From: Baffinella frigidus
Lineage: Eukaryota; Cryptophyceae; Cryptomonadales; Baffinellaceae
DNA length: 11,641 nucleotides
Direction of reading: 5' to 3'
Assembly: GCA_026770585.1 (NCBI GenBank)
Contig: MU646305.1
Span: 1,784,681 to 1,796,321, forward strand
The notes below the pieces were generated by a model. The model saw only the letters and a list, made by a program, of their open reading frames with translations, did no database searches and was not told the DNA's origin. Below are positions 5,735 through 11,639 of this stretch, in pieces (the stretch's first letter is position 1; every line of letters begins with the position of its first letter). The position numbers were made by a program, and so were the translations under genes.

Positions 5735-6115
5735 AATCCGGGGAATCATGAACGAGGAACGTTTTCACAAACGAGCAAAATAACCCCGCGTCCAAGACGG
5801 CCTCGAACCCTCAAAGTAGGAGCAAATGGCCCGAAAACCTGCCGATTTTAGTGAACAGTCGTACGGGAGACTCTCGTTCAGTATCTTCTCAACTCCATCC
5901 TCAACACGAAACACGAAACACGAAACACGAAACACGAAACACGAAACACAAAACACGAAACCTAGCTCTGCATGAGTAAAACTGGGCTCGCCATAAAAGA
6001 CATTCAGCACAGAAACTCCCGCACAAAAGGGTACGATTAAAATACATTGATCACGAGCCCAGATTTAATGAGGCAGAGGTAGATGATGCTGACTTCAAAG
6101 TCGGTCCTTGATACC
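5735..6115. other. Intron-like stretch with a 7-bp microsatellite
   Basis: Nothing coding is apparent. At 5903-5961 there are eight units of AACACGA (one with AACACAA). Reading frames across it give repetitive CFVFRVS peptides on minus, which are artefacts. Confidence 0.7.
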
Positions 6116-6319
6116 CACCAGCAACCCGTAGCAGCTTATACCGGGTACTCGCAAGGATTCGGGTATTTTATTGGAAAAACAATCTTTCCTATGACCCTAC
6201 AGTAGGAAACCCTATGGACCTCGAATTGCTGACGGGAGATACCGAAGAGATTTCTTCGGTTTAGCTGAAAATTACTACAGTACCCGATCCGGATATAAGC
6301 TGCAGCGGGTTGCTGGTGG
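6116..6319. mobile_element. Element G, TIRs CACCAGCAACCCG, putative TACC duplication
   Basis: Left end CACCAGCAACCCGTAGCAGC and right end GCTGCAGCGGGTTGCTGGTG are complementary apart from the two or three central bases; a weaker match (CCGGGTACT) continues inward. TACC lies on both sides (6112-6115 and 6320-6323), a candidate 4-bp target duplication. It contains one TACTACA motif (6267-6280), one copy of the 38-bp motif (6188-6224) and a hairpin CCGAAGA/TCTTCGG (6242-6259). About 204 bp, no coding capacity. Confidence 0.65.
6188..6224. repeat. Conserved ~38-bp motif, copy 2
   Basis: CCTATGACCCTACAGTAGG followed by AAACCCTATGGACCTCGA, inside element G; see 2523-2561. Confidence 0.5.
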
Positions 6320-6350
6320 TACCCACCAGCCCTGCCGCGGGGTGGTAAAT

Positions 6351-6605
6351 GATGTTGACTTTTGGCAGGGTGCGTCGCGGGGCGAGGAGGAGCGACTGCA
6401 TCAGACAACGCCTAAAGTCATCAGATAGTTGACTAGAAATGTCTCTGGATCCGGCGGTTGGTCCTGGACGGTTCTCAGGAAGCACGGAGGGAACCTCCCG
6501 CCCAGAACCCAGCCCGCCCACGGGGCGGTCTGAGCGAAATGTCTTCCCGGGAGATGATGGTGACACTCGGCAGGGTGCGCCGTGGGGCGAGGAGGAGCGA
6601 CTGCA
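6351..6605. repeat. 50-bp direct repeat pair
   Basis: GATGTTGACTTTTGGCAGGG to GGAGCGACTGCA (6351-6400) recurs at 6556-6605 with a few substitutions, 205 bp apart. A third weak match to the first dozen bases lies near 6083. The copies flank repeat R. Confidence 0.7.
6399..6474 (-). repeat. Dispersed repeat R, inverted copy
   Basis: About 75 bp matching the reverse complement of 10801-10880 and 11233-11309 (shared GACTAGAAATRTCTCTGGAT and CCGGCGGTTGGTCC). On the minus strand it translates GPTAGSRDISSQLSDDFRRC, as do the other copies, but no gene context supports it as coding. Confidence 0.7.
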
Positions 6606-6639
6606 CGTCTTGGACACTGATGCGGAGAGCCATGTGAGC

Positions 6640-6836
6640 CCACCAACCCTCACGGGAATTTTCAGACCTCAGATTTAATTTTCAGATGTCAGATTTAATT
6701 TTCAGACCTCGGATTTACCTTGCCAGCCAGGCGAATTCGCCTGGCTGTGTTAACTTAAGTCCCAATCTTGTTACATAATTAAATTTTGGGAACAGGTCGA
6801 AATCAATGGATTTGGTCCTTCCGTGCGGGTTGGTGG
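6640..6836. mobile_element. Element E1, TIR CCACCAACCCTCACGG
   Basis: Left TIR CCACCAACCCTCACGG (6640-6655) and right CCGTGCGGGTTGGTGG (6821-6836) match at 15 of 16. Inside the left half is a 20-bp tandem repeat (6657-6716). The centre is a perfect 24-bp palindrome (6724-6747, CAGCCAGG...CCTGGCTG). The right arm (GGATTTGGTCC, GGTCGAA) matches the inverted left arm of E2 (7399-7602), so the two are the same family in opposite orientation. 197 bp, non-coding. Confidence 0.75.
6657..6716. repeat. Exact 20-bp tandem repeat, three units
   Basis: AATTTTCAGACCTCAGATTT and two variants (ATGT for ACCT; GG for AG), each 20 bp. Absent from sister element E2, so it arose after the two diverged. Confidence 0.85.
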
Positions 6837-6912
6837 AGTCGTGTAGTACCAAAACAACCGCAGGGGGTCTTCGAACGTGGTCATGCTGGTTTGGTAATCA
6901 ATGAATTATCCT

Positions 6913-7117
6913 GTGAGTCGAGCAGCCTCGCTCGCTTGCACCCGAAGTCTCATCGTCTCTTGCAGGAGACAGAGTGCCTACCGTAGTCCAGCGGTCCTTG
7001 AGACTGCCGCGGAGCGGCAGGTGAGTTGAATCGTCTCAGTCGATTGCACCCGTGCACTCATCGATTGACAAAGAACAGAGCTGTCACTGTCCACGGACAG
7101 GGCTGTCACTGCTCACG
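6913..7117. repeat. Direct repeats with donor-like starts
   Basis: GTGAGTCGAGCAGCCTCGCT through CATCG (6913-6958) matches 7021-7068 imperfectly; both begin GTGAGT and share TTGCACCCG and CTCATCG. Between them, TTGCAG precedes a 55-base segment ending GCGGCAG|GTGAGT, which resembles a mini-exon. A 22-bp tandem pair (ACAGRGCTGTCACTG...) follows at 7074-7117. Confidence 0.5.
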
Positions 7118-7190
7118 TCCTTGATGCTGATGCGGAAAGCTAGGTCTGTCTAGAGTCCCCCCGGTACGACTGTTGACGATTTGATTTCAT

Positions 7191-7326
7191 CTCGGAAGAT
7201 AACTGAATAAGTTCCTTTTCAATAGGAGGTTGGATAGGAGAAATTACTTAGGGCATAGTAAATGTAATTAGGCCTCCTAATTGAATGAAAACGCTAATTA
7301 GGGAACTGAATCAGTTATCTTCTGAG
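7191..7326. mobile_element. Fold-back element, CTCGGAAGATAACTGA ends
   Basis: Left CTCGGAAGATAACTGAATAA plus GTTCC (7191-7215) pairs with 7302-7326 (GGAACTGAATCAGTTATCTT plus CTGAG) with three mismatches. Inner AATAGGAGG and CCTCCTAATT also pair. 136 bp, the same length class as F1-F3 but with unrelated arms and no TACTACA motif. Confidence 0.75.
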
Positions 7327-7398
7327 AAAAGATTGCTTCCGAGGTTCTCTGGTACGAAGCCTTCAGGGTTAGTTCCCGCCCTGGTACAACCCGTGCCG

Positions 7399-7602
7399 CC
7401 ACCAACCCTCACGGGCGGACCAAATCCACGATGTTCGACCATTTTTGCAAAGCAGTTTTAAAACTTCCAAAACCTGACTTGTGCGCGAAAAGGGGACTTT
7501 TATCTTCAAATTGTTTTTGTCAGCCAGTCGAATCCGACTGGCCGGCAGAAGAGAATGGCCCCAAAAAACCCGGCGATGTGGTCTCGCCGTGAGGGTTGGT
7601 GG
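7399..7602. mobile_element. Element E2, TIR CCACCAACCCTCACGG
   Basis: Perfect 16-bp TIRs (7399-7414 and 7587-7602). A central hairpin GCCAGTCG/CGACTGGC (7523-7542) sits at the place of E1's palindrome but with a different inner stem. Inverted relative to E1. 204 bp, no coding capacity. No target duplication recognised. Confidence 0.75.
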
Positions 7603-7832
7603 CTGGTTCAGTCGCCTTCTTCTTTTTCTTCCTCTGTATTAACCTCTTAAAGTCCCTGTAAACAGGTCCTAGGCCTAATGGAAAGTGATCAACTTACGAA
7701 CTACGCACCATTTGCCCTGTTCAGTCGACTGTCGAGGGACTCTCGGCCAGTGCAGCTGTCTCACTCGTGCATTTGTCTAAGGGCTAAGGACAGGGCTGCC
7801 ACCCTCCTTGGATGATCGTCGCCAAAAATCTA

Positions 7833-8004
7833 GAGCGCTGTGCAGAGAAGTTGGCCACAGGAAATAAGGGGAAATCGAGAAATTGGAGCCATTTTGTCAA
7901 CTTTTGAGAAATTTAGTGCCATGAATATCTCCAGGGTGGACAAAACGGCTCCAATTTTCCCAAATTTCCATTTTCCGAGTGGCCAACTTCTCCGCACAGC
8001 GCTC
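7833..8004. mobile_element. TA-flanked MITE, TIR GAGCGCTGTGC
   Basis: TIRs start GAGCGCTGTGCAGAGAAGTT and end with the complement (8004). Pairing continues imperfectly for about 65 bp inward (GGAGCCATTTTGTC with GACAAAACGGCTCC). TA lies on both sides (7831-7832 and 8005-8006). TA duplication with long TIRs is typical of Tc1/mariner-type non-autonomous elements; this assignment rests on that pattern alone. The right side joins CCACCAACCCTC, the terminal sequence of E1/E2, so it may have landed in another copy of that family. Confidence 0.7.
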
Positions 8005-8360
8005 TAACCACCAACCCTCCGCAGCAAAGTATTGACACCGCATGCATTTCTGGGATTTGCACCGGGGGGGGGGGTCGGAGGTTGATTTCCCTTTGCTGAT
8101 ATTGATAGACCTCTGGGAGGCGACACGCGAGAGCAGAAGATAGCTCGAGCGAGTCACCTACCCAGAGTCATATATATCACCACGTATACAACGTATACAA
8201 AGAAAAAAAACGATCGTGCGACGTGCCTTTGTTCGCATGAAAACCGTCGGACGTCAGGTGGCTTCATGTGGAGATGGCGCGCGTGCGCCTTGATTGAAAA
8301 CGCGTATGCCATTGTTGAAAACGTAGTTTTTTTCGTTCATGTTGGTGGCTTCGTTCGCAG

Positions 8361-8441
8361 ATGACGGAGATCCCCGTAACGTCGCTGCGGGACGCGTTTG
8401 CTTGGGATGCCAAGACCGCGTCCCGCACTCTACTCTTCGAG
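8361..8441 (+). CDS. Candidate internal exon of the plus-strand secreted-protein gene
   Basis: The acceptor TTCGTTCGCAG|ATG follows a T-rich run and the donor is TTCGAG|GTGCGC. The 81-nt segment encodes MTEIPVTSLRDAFAWDAKTA then SRTLLFE in phase 0, matching the phase-0 end of exon 5020-5298. The methionine is probably internal, not a start. Its donor has the same GAG|GTGCG form as exon 1. Pieces are duplicated downstream: the central GCTGCGGGACGCGTTTGC at 8801-8818 and the CTACTCTTCGAG|GT edge near 8584-8595. Membership in the same transcript as exon 1 is inferred from strand and phase only; family unknown. Confidence 0.45.
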
Positions 8442-8472
8442 GTGCGCTCTCGATTTAGGGGTGGGGGGTTGG

Positions 8473-8826
8473 GGGGTAGGGGATAGGGACATATCGCACG
8501 TCACACTACACCGCGACTACGTCCCGCACGTCACACTACACCGCGACTACGTCCCGCTCTTCGAGGTGTGCACGTAGATACTCCTACTCTTCGAGGTGTG
8601 CACGTAGACCTAGGGGGGGGCAATCGCAAGAGTCAACTCACCCCAACCCTCGAGTCAACTTTTGCCGGAATCCCCCCATTTGGGGGAATTCTGCCCTTAT
8701 GTTAACTTTTGATTGACCACCATCACGTCTAAAGTGGCTTTAGGGGTTAGGGGTGAGGGGGTAGGGATAGGGACATATCGCGCGTAACACTAACCGCGTG
8801 GCTGCGGGACGCGTTTGCATTGGGTT
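8473..8826. repeat. 30-bp tandem repeats and exon-edge copies
   Basis: CGCACGTCACACTACACCGC plus GACTACGTCC is repeated at 8495-8524 and 8525-8554. CTCTTCGAGGTGTGCACGTA (the donor edge of exon 8361-8441 and beyond) follows at 8557-8576 and 8587-8606, again with 30-bp spacing. The GGGACATATCGC block (8473-8515) recurs at 8757-8797, next to an exon fragment at 8801-8818. Confidence 0.7.
8668..8691. repeat. Hairpin GAATCCCCCC/GGGGGAATTC
   Basis: 10-nt arms with ATTT loop and one mismatch. Its C-run resembles the inner stem of element A but no family flanks are present. Confidence 0.6.
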
Positions 8827-8931
8827 TTGATAATGTCATGTTAGTTTGAATAATGGGATTGTTATCCGGATACCGCGACCGTGGCGCGTGTCTTGCTCTT
8901 TCAGGAGCGTTCCAGGGTCTCCAGCGTTTTT

Positions 8932-9175
8932 GGTTTAGGGTTTAGGGGTGAGGGTTTAGGGGTGAGGGGTGAGGGGTGAGGGGTGAGGAGTTAAGGGTTG
9001 GGGTTTAGGGTGTAGGGTTCATAGTCTAGGGTTCAGGTTGTAGGGTTTAGGGAGGTGCGTCCCCGGTAGGTTTGTCTATGTCTCCCTTCGTTTCGACGAG
9101 CGTCTCAGGTGTAGGGGTTGGGGGTTTGGGATGCAGGGTTTATGGTGTAGGGTTTATGGTGTAGGGTTTAGGGAG
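8932..9175. repeat. Telomere-like block, G-rich on +
   Basis: Units TTTAGGG, GTGAGGG, TGTAGGG at 8932-9050 and again 9108-9175, separated by a short segment with a GAGGTG(C/G)(G/T)TCC...TTTCGA pair repeated at about 9051 and 9171. Smaller G-rich tracts lie at 8455-8482 and 8738-8765. Confidence 0.8.
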
Positions 9176-9211
9176 GTGGTTCCACTGTCTCGCTGCGTTT
9201 CGAACAGCGTT

Positions 9212-9469
9212 GCCAGAAGCTACCCTCCACCTTTCCACACCCTCTCTAGCTCTGTCCGAGTAAGGTTGGGCACGTCAGAAAATCCCTCTCTCCTTCCCCT
9301 CACTCTCCCCTCTCCCCGTCGCTCTCTCTCTCCCTACCCCTCCCTCCCCCCACCCCCACCCCCCCTCAGCCAGCCTGCCGGCCGGGCCCTCTCGTCAGAA
9401 GTTGCCCTCCACCTTTCCACACCCGCTTCCACACCCGCTGTCCGAGTAAGGTTGGGCACGTCAGAAAAT
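9212..9469. repeat. Direct repeats flanking a pyrimidine tract
   Basis: CCAGAAGCTACCCTCCACCT...GTCCGAGTAAGGTTGGGCAC...GTCAGAAAAT (9212-9283) recurs at 9394-9469. Between them, 9284-9376 is almost pure pyrimidine, ending CCCTCAG. A polypyrimidine tract plus CAG would make a strong acceptor, but no convincing exon follows. Confidence 0.7.
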
Positions 9470-9535
9470 TTAGACGTCTAAATGTATTTAATTTGTACTG
9501 GAACCCCTGCTCTACATGTAATAATGACGTGCCCA
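9453..9535. repeat. Inverted repeat with central region near a 16-bp palindrome
   Basis: TGGGCACGTCA (9453-9463) pairs perfectly with TGACGTGCCCA (9525-9535). Just inside the left arm is ATTTAGACGTCTAAAT (9468-9483), a perfect palindrome. The left arm overlaps the direct repeat above. Confidence 0.55.
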
Positions 9536-9581
9536 GATTTTCTTGCACAGATCTAGAAGCTCGTCGCTCTCAGCCGCGAAT

Positions 9582-9791
9582 CACTCGAGGCTGGAAGAGG
9601 GAGTACTTTAAATGTGGGGTTGTTAAATCTAGTACCAGTCACGGGCAGGCTTGGTCACGTATCTGACAGATTTATGTCAGATACGTGACCAAAGGCTCCT
9701 ATTTGTGTGAAAATTACTACACACCTCTTTCCCCCCCTTCACTTGTAAAAGAATCCCTGTTTTAAAATAGTCACATTTCTAGCCTCGAGTG
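9582..9791 (+). mobile_element. Palindromic-core element B (inverted sister of element A)
   Basis: Ends CACTCGAGGCTGGAA and TTCTAGCCTCGAGTG. The + strand here corresponds to the minus strand of A, collinear over the full ~210 bp (shared TTAAATGTGGGGTTG, AGTACCAGTCACGGGC, AGTCACATTTCTAG). The hairpin keeps TTGGTCACGT/ACGTGACCAA outside but has ATCTGACA/TGTCAGAT inside. The TACTACA motif (9709-9722) is followed by a long pyrimidine run on +. If it splices as A does, it would be a GC-AG intron on the + strand, but the flanks here are not clearly coding. Confidence 0.75.
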
Positions 9792-9806
9792 GACATGCCC
9801 CCGCCC

Positions 9807-9985
9807 CACACGAGGCTATCCATACGAACAGAAGAAATGTCGATTTTGTTTTTTGGGGGGAGAATGGACACGGACTTGCACGGAAAGCGTGTAGATTGTC
9901 CATCTATTCGACCAAAAATACGAAAATTACTACAAAAACGCTCTACAGTCGACATTTATTCTGTTCGCATGGATAGCCTCGTGTG
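9807..9985. mobile_element. Fold-back element with CACACGAGGC ends
   Basis: 37-nt arms 9807-9843 and 9949-9985 pair at 35 positions (CACACGAGGCTATCCATACG, AACAGAAGAAATGTCGA). The loop includes one TACTACA motif (9922-9935). Only 15 bp separate it from element B. C-rich flanks on both sides (CCCCGCCCC and CCCCCCCGCG) could be a target duplication. 179 bp, non-coding. Confidence 0.8.
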
Positions 9986-10248
9986 CCCCCCCGCGTCTGT
10001 CGGCCACGAAAAGAATCAACCGGTACCAAAAGTTGCCGTTTTAGGACCAGCATCGTTACCTCTCGCCATTGTTTCATTCTGTTCTCTCCCCCACACAGCG
10101 GACTTCAAAGGGATTTTGAATAGCCCATAAGCGATAAGCGATAGGACCCTACGGTAGGCAATCCGGAGGGACATAGGGTGGGTTTGTACGGATAAGGTAA
10201 CGGGAAACGCCTTAGATTTGGCCATATTTGTGGCAGGTGCGCGTCATT
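9986..10248. other. Intergenic or intronic stretch with motif copy 3
   Basis: No convincing exon. At 10138-10178 lies copy 3 of the ~38-bp motif (GATAGGACCCTACGGTAGG, then AATCCGGAGGGACATAGG). It is preceded by a short tandem ATAAGCG. A CAG|GTGCGC donor-like site occurs near 10235. Confidence 0.4.
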
Positions 10249-10348
10249 GCAAGTTGCTTTTCAAAAAGCAGAGCAAAATTTGCTTTACGAAATTTATTTT
10301 GCAAGAAAGTAAAGCACCCCCCCCCCCCCGCGCAGGTTCTTGCACCCT
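10249..10348 (+). repeat. Acceptor module 1: intron 3' end plus broken exon start
   Basis: GCAAGTTGCTTTTCAAAAAG onward is a diverged copy of 10543-10620. It is followed by a C-run and CGCAG|GTTCTTGCACCCT (10336-10348), matching the start of exon 11324-11434. The exon copy is then interrupted by the element at 10345-10492. Confidence 0.5.
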
Positions 10349-10492
10349 GCCACTTAGTAGCCACCGGGGGCTTCACGGATACAGTCCATCTAAACTATTT
10401 GTACTAGAATTCTGTCCATTTGGACAGGATTCTAACCGCATTTCCCCCGGATATTCGGGGGGAAAGGAACTCGGCCGCTGCTAAGTGGAGGG
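10345..10492. mobile_element. Fold-back element inserted in a duplicate exon start
   Basis: Arms CCCTGCCACTTAGTAGC (10345-10361) and GCTGCTAAGTGGAGGG (10477-10492) are complementary with two differences. Inside are two hairpins: TAGAATTCTGTCC/GGACAGGATTCTA (10405-10434) and TTTCCCCCG/CGGGGGGAAA (10441-10465). The undisturbed sequence GCACCCTCCGGGCGCGTGCT (10901-10920) gives the empty site. Here GCACCCT lies left of the element and GGGCGCCTGCTCACC right of it, and the exon homology continues to about 10525. Confidence 0.7.
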
Positions 10493-10542
10493 CGCCTGCT
10501 CACCCACCACGCCGTGCAAATCACAACCACCCCTTCGCTCTC

Positions 10543-10650
10543 GCAAGTTGCTTTACAAAAAGCAAAGCAACTTCTCCCCAACAAAGGAAAGCAGCTTCTC
10601 TCTGAAGCAAGCTATCTCAGGTGGTCGATCCCTCCGGAGAACTGCACTCC
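10543..10650 (+). repeat. Acceptor module 2
   Basis: GCAAGTTGCTTTACAAAAAG to CTATCTCAG (10543-10620) matches 10922-11000. It is followed by GTGGTCGATCCCTCCGGAGA (frame VVDPSGELHS), a diverged version of the exon start VVAPSGRVLA. Confidence 0.55.
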
Positions 10651-10696
10651 GAGCCAGAATATTTCGCCTAAGTCAACACCCCCTGAAAACCACACC

Positions 10697-10780
10697 CTTA
10701 AGTCAAATGCCGGCTCCCAGAGCCGGTCCATCCAAACGAAATGGCAACTTACTACCAAGGATCAGGTTTGTTGACTTAAG
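10697..10780. repeat. Inverted repeat CTTAAGTCAA with internal hairpin
   Basis: CTTAAGTCAA (10697-10706) and TTGACTTAAG (10771-10780) are perfect complements. CCGGCTC/GAGCCGG forms a small hairpin inside. Possibly a short element; the right arm belongs to the duplicated unit 10759-10923. Confidence 0.5.
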
Positions 10781-10894
10781 GTAAAAGATCCTGGCTGGCA
10801 GTGAACTGTCGAGGACCAACCGCCGGATCCAGAGATATTTCTAGTCAACTATCTGATGACTTTAGGCGTTGCCTGATGAAGCAAGTTATCGCAG

Positions 10895-10923
10895 GTTCTC
10901 GCACCCTCCGGGCGCGTGCTCGC
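10895..10923 (+). pseudogene. Duplicate exon start (acceptor copy 3)
   Basis: TTATCGCAG|GTTCTCGCACCC then TCCGGGCGCGTGCTCGC encodes VLAPSGRVLA in phase 0, one replacement and one synonymous change from exon 11324-11434. Homology ends abruptly at GCTCGC, where the next intron-like module (GCAAGTTGC) begins. It is therefore an exon edge joined to a repeated intron segment. Confidence 0.55.
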
Positions 10924-11000
10924 AAGTTGCTTTACACACAAGTAAAGCAACTTCTCTCCAACAAAGTAAGGCAGCTTCTCTCTAAAGCAAGTTATCTCAG

Positions 11001-11190
11001 GTTAATCCGGGGACACGTTTAATTTAAAAGAAAATGGATCCCTATGTGTTCATAGGAGTTAGAAGAAGATTAATTGGGGCCCTCAGTCAATTTGATTAGG
11101 GCAGAATCCGGTTTGATAGCCCATTTTCTTTTCAATTAAACATGTTCCCGGATGAAGGTGGTGGATCCCTCCGGGCGCGTGCTCGCGCCC
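11001..11190 (+). pseudogene. Duplicate exon start (acceptor copy 4) split by an element
   Basis: TTATCTCAG|GTTA is followed by the fold-back element 11005-11153 and then GAAGGTGGTGGATCCCTCCG and GGCGCGTGCTCGCGCCC (frame VVDPSGRVLAPGS). The 3' part matches the exon start of 11324-11434. The split shows the element arrived after the duplication. Confidence 0.5.
11005..11153. mobile_element. Fold-back element, ATCCGGGG ends
   Basis: 33-nt arms, 11005-11037 (ATCCGGGGACACGTTTAATT onward) and 11121-11153, match at 30 positions. The terminal octamer is that of F3 (2892-3027), but arms and loop differ otherwise. Inner short palindromes include CTATGTGTTCATAG. 149 bp, no ORF. Confidence 0.8.
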
Positions 11191-11323
11191 GGATCAGGTT
11201 GGTTGACTTGAGGTAAAAGATCCTGGCTGGCAGTGAACTGTCGAGGACCAACCGCCGGATCCAGAGATATTTCCAGTCACCTATCTGATGACAGGCGTTG
11301 CCTGATGAAGCAAGTTATCGCAG

Positions 11324-11434
11324 GTTGTTGCACCCTCTGGGCGCGTGCTCGCCAACGACGTGGTGCACATCACGCTCGTCCGCTCCTACGAGGAGGCGGC
11401 GCGCGCGTACGGCTTCCATGAACAACGCTGCCCC
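11324..11434 (+). CDS. Candidate third exon of the plus-strand gene
   Basis: After TTATCGCAG the phase-0 frame reads VVAPSGRVLANDVVHITLV, RSYEEAARAYGFHEQRCP. Codons are strongly GC-rich, the amphipathic pattern is good, and there is no stop. I end it at CCC|GTCAGC (11434), but the donor is uncertain. A second copy of the 3' edge, TACGGCTGCCATGAACAACG, lies at 11542-11567 and runs into CGCAG|GTGGAC, a better donor, so the true end may lie there after a duplication. The frame and phase fit the end of exon 8361-8441. The start is repeated four times upstream (10336, 10621, 10895, 11001). Family not recognised. Confidence 0.45.
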
Positions 11435-11600
11435 GTCAGCCCCCACCCTAAAATTCGACTAGACTTCTCAACCCTGAATGTGGCGCCTCCCGGGACGATG
11501 ACAGAGCCGTGAACCCTGCACCGTGGACCCTACACCCTGAATACGGCTGCCATGAACAACGCTGCCCGCAGGTGGACAAGGTTATTGCCGTTGTTAGCCC

Positions 11601-11639
<39 letters not shown>

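Larger units (their letters stand above)
10759..11352. repeat. Direct duplication, two ~163-bp units offset 432 bp
   Basis: 10759-10923 and 11191-11352 are collinear (GGATCAGGTTKGTTGACTTR, AAAAGATCCTGGCTGGCAGT, repeat R, GCAAGTTATCGCAG, then the exon start GTTSTTGCACCCTCYGGGCG in one frame). The main indel is TTT/TAG-sized in the GATGAC(TTT)AGGCG region. Repeat R inside it has an inverted third copy at 6399-6474. Confidence 0.8.

Noticed and set aside
5903-5961. CRISPR-like array
   Set aside because: Simple 7-bp tandem repeat without spacers in a eukaryotic context.
6188-6224. tRNA or snRNA gene
   Set aside because: Short paired pieces but no cloverleaf, box A/B or terminator arrangement around any of the three motif copies.
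6261-6653. 130-codon minus ORF with GPTAGSRDISS
   Set aside because: Spans repeat R, the 50-bp direct repeats and part of element G; composition and boundaries are explained by repeats.
6966-7020. 55-nt mini-exon (TTGCAG|...|GTGAGT; frame RQSAYRSPAVLETAAERQ)
   Set aside because: Splice sites look good, but its length would break the phase-0 agreement between exons 5020-5298 and 8361-8441, and the donor is part of a direct repeat. Kept only as a note.
9131-9481. 116-codon + ORF
   Set aside because: Runs through telomere-like DNA and the pyrimidine tract (LPSPRRSLSPYPSLP-type); an artefact of composition.
10485-10784. 99- and 86-codon + ORFs
   Set aside because: Overlapping frames across duplicated acceptor modules; no start context, no conserved motif.
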